Shown: in pieces, positions 59,301 through 64,000 of the stretch
How positions within the stretch are numbered: the stretch's first letter is position 1
Layout: every line of letters begins with the position of its first letter
Origin: a virus
Virus record (IMG/VR): IMGVR_UViG_3300036884_000163
Coordinates: 1-64,000 of that record
Direction: 5' to 3' (one strand)
Length of the DNA: 64,000 nt
Position numbers and translations under genes: made by a program
Notes under the pieces: model-generated
Told to the model about the DNA's origin: nothing
What the model saw: the letters and a program-made list of their open reading frames with translations, nothing else
The model's database searches: none

Positions 59301-61848
59301 CAGCGGAGCACGAGGATGGATAGCTACTACAAGGCGGATTGGCGGCAGCGCTGCTCTCGGAGTAGATGTTCTTAAGGTAGGCTCCCTGATAGTTTCCGGT
59401 GGAGTTCGATGAATACACTTGCCACAACGAGGTGGCCTGAATGACTGTGTTCTCGATGTACAACCCGTTCGAATTATAGACGGTTATTCCTAGTTGTTGA
59501 GAAGTGATGTTCGAGTCGCGCAGCGTGATGACCGAAGCGTGATTATGCGCTATGTTCATCTGGCCACCCGAGAAGACATAGGAACCGATCCACGTTGCAC
59601 CACCGTTTAATCCCGCGCTATTGTTATTGAAGTGGTCAACGGTCGCGTTCTCGTCATCCCAGAAATCGAAGAAATTATTGAATGCACCGTTCTCTCCTAC
59701 AAGGTCGCCAGAAATATCGTTAAAGTGTGTACCGTTTGCATTGTCCAAAATCGCTTCATAAGCTAAGGCAACGACTCCGGGAGTATTCATGGAAACGGGC
59801 GCTCCGGGATGTGCGTAAGTATAGGTCACACTCGACGGCACGGACGTAATAACGGCATCTCCCCAATAAGTTGAGCTGTCCGTAAACATCTGCGTAACTA
59901 TGTCACCCGGACGAAATCCGTGGGCGGATGCCGTGGTGATTGTAGCAATGCCGCCAGAGAAGGATGTGTTGGTAATGTTTACGCCAGCATATGCGGCGAT
60001 AGATGAGTGATCGGTTGGAGTACGGAAACTGATGCCTTGAATGGTGTTACTTACAAAATCATTGGCGTTTACGCGATCGCCGACCTGGATACAAGCTCCA
60101 CGCCCAACGCAATTCAGGGAGGTTCCATATCCGCTCAGTGTAGACTGGTTAGCGTGGACGAAGATCGTGCCGTAAACGTTGTAGTTGTTTATTGAATGCG
60201 GATAGCCTGGACCGTTCGCAGGAATTGTTACATTGCATTGGGCGTTCTTGTAGTACGTTGGGTCGGTACCGCAAGCGACGTTGACCGTTTCCTGAATGCC
60301 AGAAGAGGCCGAACCGATTGTGTAGGCAGAGTGTGAGAAGAAGGGCGTGAAGAGAATGGTCCCTCCACTCCCCGCGGTATAAGTGCCACCCGTCACGTTC
60401 ACTGCTTCGCTATTTGAACCATCCGTGATGTAGACCTGATAGCCAGCGCCCGAACTCACGTCAATGCCAACGATTCCCGAAGCAAGAGTCACAGTTGCCG
60501 CCGTATTCGCCGTGAGCGCCGTAGTCGAAGATTTCGACCAGTTCATCGCCGATGTCACGTAGGCGGTGGGGGGATTAGGACATTCCACACTGACATTCGG
60601 AGCCGACTGCTGAAACAGGCAGTTAAAATAGCCAGTCTGCGGTGCGGGCGTTGCAGCGTTCAGGTTGGCCGCCGACTGCGATACGCTGTTTACGCTGAAG
60701 GGGAAGCTACCAGGCGAAGGAACTGGGATCCATGTCTGGTTGCCAGCAAGAATCGTAGCCGAGTTCGCCGCGCCACTGCCTAGTTGAGCCGTGGGCACAT
60801 ACCCACCGACCAGGCTCGCCTTGGCGGCTAAACCGGTGTCCACATATCCCTTGTTGCTTGCGTGGTTAATCGCCGTAGGGTTCCCTGGCAGCGTGATCGG
60901 ACCTGTGACCGTTCCCCCGACGAGCGATAGATAAGAGCCGCCCGAGCCAGGGGCGAACTGGCTAGCGAGATTCCCTACCGGGCACCCAAGCGAGATGTCG
61001 CCAGTCGTATCCGTAGCGAAGTTGCAGTTCAGAAATCCCGCGCCAAAGAGTGGCAGAACGTTGTTGAAGTTCGCCACCGGGACGGTGCTCCCAAGCGGGA
61101 CGCTGTTCACGCTGATGTTCGCCGCCCCTACGACACCGACGCCCAATCCGATGACGGTCGCCTGCGAGAAGTCGAAGAGGCCTTTAAAGAATGCCGAGGT
61201 GCCGGTTGGCTGCGTCCAAGTCTGGCTGTTGATGGGATTGCCGAAGAGTTGATAGAAGCCGGGAGGCGGGGGAATCACGGTGCACGGCTGCGTCAGGGCA
61301 GGATTGAAGGTGTCGCCGCTCGTCAGGCAGTAATACTCCGGCTGTCCGCCGGCTTGGTTGCTCGCTTTGTACTCGGTTACGAGCCACTGGGTAGAGTTCA
61401 CGTTCCCACAAAGGATTTGGTCTTGCCCGTAAACACTACCAGCGATTAGACCTGTGGTCGGATTAGGACGCATATCGAACTGCTGCGCGACGATGGCAAA
61501 GGCATTTCCTTGTACCTGGGGGACGTTATTTCCACAGTTCCACAGTTCGAAGTGGAGATAACCGGTCTTTTGAATGTTGCCCTGGCCGTCGGTAAGCGTT
61601 GCTGTGACGGTGACGCCGGGAGCTTGAGCGTAGGCGCACACTCCAAGCGTTAGCAGGGTGATAGCCGATAACGCCTTGAGTAACAATGCACGCATTCTAA
61701 TGAGGCGCCCATGCGCCCGAGCTTCCACCGAACGACACCGCGCGCAGCAGAAGACACCAGTCGTTTGCCCTGGCGAGCCCTCTGTGTCCACGTGACCGAA
61801 CAATCGGCACAACACAATGAGCGCTAACGCCTTGAGAGTAGGTCGCAT
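56305..61848 (-). CDS. Giant tail-fibre-like protein with signal peptide, 1847 aa
   Basis: N-terminal 51 residues contain LCRLFGH ... CCARC, a DUF1660-like metal site. Then MRALLLKALSAITLL ... CAYAQAPG is a Sec signal peptide. The fibre proper has the phage-fibre phrase GGTVTGPITLPGNPTAINHA..KGYVD, then beta-helix segments (FNNFFDFWDDENATVDHFN) and many paired cysteines. The start at 61848 overlaps the Csp stop by one base (TGATG), but 61695 would be the true start of the exported form. A fibre with Cys pairs and a signal suggests assembly outside the cytoplasm. Confidence 0.75.
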   Translation of the reverse strand: MRPTLKALALIVLCRLFGHVDTEGSPGQTTGVFCCARCRSVEARAHGRLIRMRALLLKALSAITLLTLGVCAYAQAPGVTVTATLTDGQGNIQKTGYLHFELWNCGNNVPQVQGNAFAIVAQQFDMRPNPTTGLIAGSVYGQDQILCGNVNSTQWLVTEYKASNQAGGQPEYYCLTSGDTFNPALTQPCTVIPPPPGFYQLFGNPINSQTWTQPTGTSAFFKGLFDFSQATVIGLGVGVVGAANISVNSVPLGSTVPVANFNNVLPLFGAGFLNCNFATDTTGDISLGCPVGNLASQFAPGSGGSYLSLVGGTVTGPITLPGNPTAINHASNKGYVDTGLAAKASLVGGYVPTAQLGSGAANSATILAGNQTWIPVPSPGSFPFSVNSVSQSAANLNAATPAPQTGYFNCLFQQSAPNVSVECPNPPTAYVTSAMNWSKSSTTALTANTAATVTLASGIVGIDVSSGAGYQVYITDGSNSEAVNVTGGTYTAGSGGTILFTPFFSHSAYTIGSASSGIQETVNVACGTDPTYYKNAQCNVTIPANGPGYPHSINNYNVYGTIFVHANQSTLSGYGTSLNCVGRGACIQVGDRVNANDFVSNTIQGISFRTPTDHSSIAAYAGVNITNTSFSGGIATITTASAHGFRPGDIVTQMFTDSSTYWGDAVITSVPSSVTYTYAHPGAPVSMNTPGVVALAYEAILDNANGTHFNDISGDLVGENGAFNNFFDFWDDENATVDHFNNNSAGLNGGATWIGSYVFSGGQMNIAHNHASVITLRDSNITSQQLGITVYNSNGLYIENTVIQATSLWQVYSSNSTGNYQGAYLKNIYSESSAAANPPCSSYPSSCSAAESPFPGLGIAGLIAGESTLNANFQIAGPAPEGAFQAGVSSAAITAASESGGGPTYTITITSTLNPGTGTNNVAITGMTPSGYNGTWSVTASNSSTFQLTTSSVLTAGTVFGTAAGATPYTYYIVANDTTANTQTSPMQILNWSSTGSDSIPVSWPRVANGTDTITYDVIRMTTPVGVGAVYPYNGGCPGGSGGTCGYVAHNLSQATACSGTLVCTYTDTGSSSTSAYTIKAGNYAGQLNFWPGSIVAVNKTVKVDVEVGNVVGIGLYGDPIQVANRCSVYGAASPGGATVCLSSINTTNNSIPNATATFLQDNNPHNSFSVLAKGRLNFSLFTPGLNPHHIITLIDSQPALTQATWGYRPPASANDTWIGTDVPSAGVGLSSGQLAFGAPVSITNYIAQVGDGVTANWLERLTASLKEFNVPAKFDQSVTLASLSNGCLNVSSGVILSTGTGCGSSGSAMTWPTTPGVPVCIGTPCTAWATTLTVFGSAAGTATSSDPGTTAEVPMVADGTHGQKPSASGALNTGAFAALYSLPTATASVLGGVKPDGTSVLNTAGAISVTKTSVGLSSVTNDAQTKAAVMPNTAPGAGYLAVGNSGGTAYAPTALSQDCTLASTGVATCTKTNNVAFGTFATQSYAAPPTIGGTTPAPGFFSTLASTTSFSEGTPITGNSGGTPPYDLATEGALDTTLPIFTHETTFDSTNHCFSAEYSDGSAVVHNFGCAGFLGRAATWTAVQTHTAEVVTAASTTTTTGLNVPHGSAPTSPVNGDLWTTTAGMYARINGGTVGPFGAAGSSGLSGMTATQIPVAATANTITSSVAAPTGTIVGTTDTQVLTNKTVDGVTSTVMGYVDPTSSIQTQLNAKAPSTSPTLTTASVTPQSIDCHTACSPTAAQLSNAMAWNYGQTTAAVAITGPTPAAGMNFIMIVGTAPGAYAWQYNSVTNGTTAANIYLDGSASGVTHIIFATPGIGNSFSCFSFQTGASAYSLKCTTLAGTSTSS

Positions 61849-62072
61849 CAGTCTTCCGCGTGCTCGAGCACCACGACGTTCTCCGCCTTCAGGCCCTTCT
61901 CGCCTTTGGTAACATCAAACTCCACCACGTCACCCTCGGTGAGTTTGCGGTAGCCCTCGGCTTGGATGGCGCTAAAGTGAACAAAAGCTTCTCGGTTGCT
62001 GCCATCATCCAAAATCAGAAAGCCGTATCCCTTAGCGTTGTTAAACCACTTGCAAATGCCTCGTTCTGCCAT
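61848..62072 (-). CDS. Cold-shock protein (CspA family), 74 aa
   Basis: A single OB-fold RNA chaperone: ICKWFNNAKGYGFLILDDG (RNP1), then FVHFSAIQAEGYRKL (RNP2) and EFDVTKGEKGLKAENVVVL. Full length and complete. ATG preceded by aaaggagcagtag. It shares a base with the fibre start, so it is made with the fibre. It may aid translation of long late mRNAs; acquired from a host. Confidence 0.92.
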   Translation of the reverse strand: MAERGICKWFNNAKGYGFLILDDGSNREAFVHFSAIQAEGYRKLTEGDVVEFDVTKGEKGLKAENVVVLEHAED

Positions 62073-62111
62073 AGCGATCTACTGCTCCTTTTCATCTGTG
62101 AATTCTTGCTT

Positions 62112-62429
62112 CTACTGGAAATCGCGGTGAAACGTATGCTCGCCCACCACCACGGGTCTGGCTTCTTCTAACGCTCCAATCATCGCTGTCGAGATGGGCG
62201 GGATAGGCTCGAGGGTGGGGTTGGCGCAGTCGCGATGAACTGTCGCTACTGGGTCGTTGGCACCTATATAAATCACCGTGCGCCACTTGTGATTGCGCAA
62301 AATTTGCTGCTGGCATTTCGCGCAGATGCGCTTCTGTCGCTGATTGCCTTTTTTGGCACGTTTCTTCGTCAACGGGTTACGACGATAGAACGCTACTCCC
62401 CATTTAATCCACTGCCTGAACGTCTTCAT
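62112..62429 (-). CDS. Zinc-ribbon protein, 105 aa
   Basis: ATG at 62429 has gtggagtgaagct upstream. A basic linker (RRNPLTKKRAKKGNQRQKR) leads to CAKCQQQILRNHKW, with a later HRDC. A single zinc site is likely. Function unknown. Confidence 0.55.
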   Translation of the reverse strand: MKTFRQWIKWGVAFYRRNPLTKKRAKKGNQRQKRICAKCQQQILRNHKWRTVIYIGANDPVATVHRDCANPTLEPIPPISTAMIGALEEARPVVVGEHTFHRDFQ

Positions 62430-62445
62430 AGCTTCACTCCACCTT

Positions 62446-62835
62446 CTACCGCTCATTCGTGGCTCGCACACTCGTTTTGCGGTCTCGCGCACCATGCGCC
62501 CCTGCCCTAACTTTGAACTGACCAGCTCGGCCGCCAACGACGCCCTCAACTAGCTGCATCGACTTCCCAACTGGACCGCCGAGTTCGCCGGAGATCCCTA
62601 CGCCGCGCCAGATCACGGCGATCACCGGCGCCACTACCCAGCCATCAATGAGCCACCGCCACCGCGCAATCCCTTCTGGCTTCTTGATTTCCGCTTGGGC
62701 CGCGGTGAGGTCGATGTGCATGTGATGCCCGCGCGTGGGATATTTACCCATTTGACATGCGGGGTAGACTTGGTGAAATTCGAGACTTTCGGCCTCTCTC
62801 CGACTAAGAAGACAACACTGATAGCGCTTACTCAT
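62446..62835 (-). CDS. Hypothetical protein, 129 aa
   Basis: ATG behind gagggccgc; ATGA overlap with the next-upstream HNH gene. CCLLSRREAE start, HHMHIDLTAAQAEI, a hydrophobic stretch and a basic end. No family recognised; second half is Gly/Val-rich and doubtful. Confidence 0.5.
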   Translation of the reverse strand: MSKRYQCCLLSRREAESLEFHQVYPACQMGKYPTRGHHMHIDLTAAQAEIKKPEGIARWRWLIDGWVVAPVIAVIWRGVGISGELGGPVGKSMQLVEGVVGGRAGQFKVRAGAHGARDRKTSVRATNER

Positions 62836-63320
62836 GCGGCCCTCTTTCTTTGCCGCTTGTTGCGATTCTGTTCAACGGCTGTGGCCCAGCGGCAGTTGCC
62901 CGGTTCGTAGTTGCCGTTGTTTTCGATCCGGTCAATGCTGTGTGCAGGAGAAGGGCGTGGCCCCATATCAGCGAAGAAGTTCTCGAACTTCCGCCAGCGC
63001 TCACAGATCGTGATTCCACGGCCACCGTAGTACTGGTAATTTGAAGCCTTTGGGTTACAAATCCGCTGGTTCATGCTTCTCCACGAGTTGTTCGTCAGGG
63101 ACCCAGACATTCCGTGGAGGGTGTTTCGATGAAGCAACTTTTGGCGCAGGAGACATCCACAACTGTGAATGCCATCCCGACGCAAATTTCCCGACGTTAC
63201 GACGCATAACTTGCCGCAGTCACAGGAGCACAACCATGCAGCCCAACGACGGATTCTCCCTGCTGGCCAGCGGGCGATCAGGCGCCCAAAGCGGTGATTT
63301 GTTTTATCGTGGATTTGCAA
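62832..63320 (-). CDS. AP2/HNH-type phage endonuclease, 162 aa
   Basis: WLCSCDCGKLC and HSCGC form a first zinc knuckle; the core [39 protein letters not shown], with Cys/Asn/His layout, is a phage homing family. Its start is TTG. It follows the hairpin leader region at 63387. Likely a mobile endonuclease. Confidence 0.85.
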   Translation of the reverse strand: MQIHDKTNHRFGRLIARWPAGRIRRWAAWLCSCDCGKLCVVTSGNLRRDGIHSCGCLLRQKLLHRNTLHGMSGSLTNNSWRSMNQRICNPKASNYQYYGGRGITICERWRKFENFFADMGPRPSPAHSIDRIENNGNYEPGNCRWATAVEQNRNKRQRKRAA

Positions 63321-63386
63321 TTTGAATTTGTGTGTGCGGAGAAGTGCTATTGCTCAATCTCGGGGTGCGAGATCGCCGCGAGTAGC

Positions 63387-63412
63387 CCTCCAGTTTTGGT
63401 CAGGAAAGGAGG
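63387..63412 (-). promoter_or_regulatory. Leader hairpin, copy 2
   Basis: cctcc/ggagg stem (63387-63391, 63408-63412) with a 16-nt loop AGTTTTGGTCAGGAAA that differs from copy 1 by one base. The extra C and matching extra G relative to copy 1 keep the pairing, evidence that the structure matters. Confidence 0.6.
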
Positions 63413-63563
63413 CCCCTGTCAGGAAGAAACCCGGTCAGCGGTTCCTGAAGTTTCCCGGCACCGCTCGCGATACGTTACCGGGGAACTGACAACAGTTTGC
63501 ATGGATTTGCTTTTACGATAGCCGTATTCACAGAAATAAATCAATCTTAAAATCTCTCTATTC

Positions 63564-63572
63564 TGTGGATAA
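63564..63572 (-). promoter_or_regulatory. DnaA-box-like sequence
   Basis: TGTGGATAA is the complement of the consensus DnaA box TTATCCACA, next to an AT-rich stretch. Only one perfect match; two other near-matches (tattcaca at 63517, ttgttcaca near 49988) lie in the leader regions. Weak evidence for replication origin. Confidence 0.35.
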
Positions 63573-63580
63573 CGCATGTG

Positions 63581-63922
63581 TTATAGGTAAGACGGCGAGG
63601 TAATCGCGAATTCTACTGGCATCCCGCCAGCAATCCGCCTTGCAAGCATGCGGCACCCCACCTTGCACCGTAGGTCTTCCGACCATTCCTTTACGGTGCG
63701 CGTCTCTCCGAAAGCGGTCACGGTTGCCTTGGTTGATCCGCCCTTGTTGCGTCCCAGCCATCGACTGTTGCGCCGATTCTGGGCCTGCTCTTTTCGTGTG
63801 GCCCATTTGCAGTTCCCAGGTTCGTAGTTGCCGTCATTCTCGATCCGCTCGATGGTCAGGCCGGATGGCCTGCGCCGGTAGTGGGCTACTTTGAATTTCA
63901 TTGGTTTAGTTTCCCTTGCCAT
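63581..63922 (-). pseudogene. Truncated AP2/HNH-type endonuclease, 113 aa
   Basis: Contains [23 protein letters not shown] and a second homing-type DNA-binding domain ([19 protein letters not shown]), but lacks the front part YYGGRGI...CERW of its relative at 62832. It starts at 63922 with no good ribosome site. Either a deletion remnant or a half-gene that still binds DNA. Confidence 0.6.
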
Positions 63923-63936
63923 GGCATACTGAAACC

Positions 63937-64000
63937 ATGCCAAAGCGTATAAGCAAACGACCAATTGACATAAACCAAGCGGCATTCCAGATGGTGCATC
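63937..64000 (+). CDS. Small protein, 3' partial
   Basis: [20 protein letters not shown] is the start of a short protein resembling small bacterial proteins of the type MPKR..KRP-D-x-N-Q-x-A (function unknown). It is divergent from the truncated endonuclease and is cut by the window end. A catact element 8 bp before its start may be a near-leaderless promoter. Confidence 0.45.
   Translation, partial: MPKRISKRPIDINQAAFQMVH

Larger units (their letters stand above)
63321..63580. other. Intergenic region with leader hairpin and DnaA-like site
   Basis: The region separates two minus-strand endonuclease genes. It holds leader hairpin copy 2, an imperfect gtcag(cg)gttcc / ggaactgac stem (63434-63445, 63482-63490), an AT-rich stretch (63520-63560) and tgtggataa (63564-63572). 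On the minus strand ttgatt-18-tatcgt is a weak promoter candidate. Possible regulatory leader or origin. Confidence 0.5.

Overview
This window reads as a tailed-phage genome segment, most likely a podovirus-like phage or prophage from an uncultured soil-type bacterium. The host is perhaps an Acidobacteriota. That guess is inference only: the spike carries a choice-of-anchor-D/ASH-like repeat and Cys-rich, Sec-exported beta proteins of a style common in that phylum. No rRNA, tRNA or CRISPR array was recognised, and no integrase, DNA polymerase, helicase or tape-measure gene was seen. Position 1 lies in a poly-C run that looks like a contig-edge artefact, so the left edge probably lies inside a gene.

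Layout. (1) 1-12.7 kb and 14.1-15.3 kb, plus strand: tightly packed early genes, almost all joined by 4-nt ATGA/GTGA overlaps. They include a pentapeptide-repeat protein, many small unknown proteins, a phage nuclease-like protein lacking its catalytic segment, HNH endonucleases, a C5-cytosine methyltransferase with a second protein encoded in another frame, a RusA resolvase, and an AAA-type ATPase next to a Gp157-like protein behind a recognisable promoter. (2) 12.8-13.7 kb, minus strand: an isolated membrane/coiled-coil gene that resembles a host-derived cargo gene. (3) 15.3-40.5 kb, minus strand, listed in order of transcription from the right: papain-like protease, portal with a zinc ribbon, scaffold, major capsid protein, several unknown virion genes, head-tail adaptor, large nozzle-like protein, internal virion proteins, small and large terminase. 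A plus-strand HNH gene with its own promoter and a shared bidirectional terminator interrupts this run. (4) 40.5-63.3 kb, minus strand: two giant secreted-type fibre/spike genes, a cold-shock protein, the lysis genes (M15 peptidase, holin-like and spanin-like proteins), a tandem-LuxR regulator, further exported proteins and more HNH genes. (5) 63.9 kb: the start of a plus-strand gene cut by the window end.

How it works together: the early block modifies and recombines DNA, using host replication enzymes or genes outside the window. The late block builds a capsid and a short tail, ejects internal proteins and lyses the cell. The most unusual traits are: (a) about ten late proteins, including a tail-fibre-type protein and a beta-helix spike, that begin with Sec signal peptides and are rich in cysteines; (b) overprinted genes inside the methyltransferase and inside a late gene; (c) a set of eroded early genes reduced to micro-ORFs that keep their start/stop coupling; (d) a repeated intergenic hairpin whose stem covaries between two copies.
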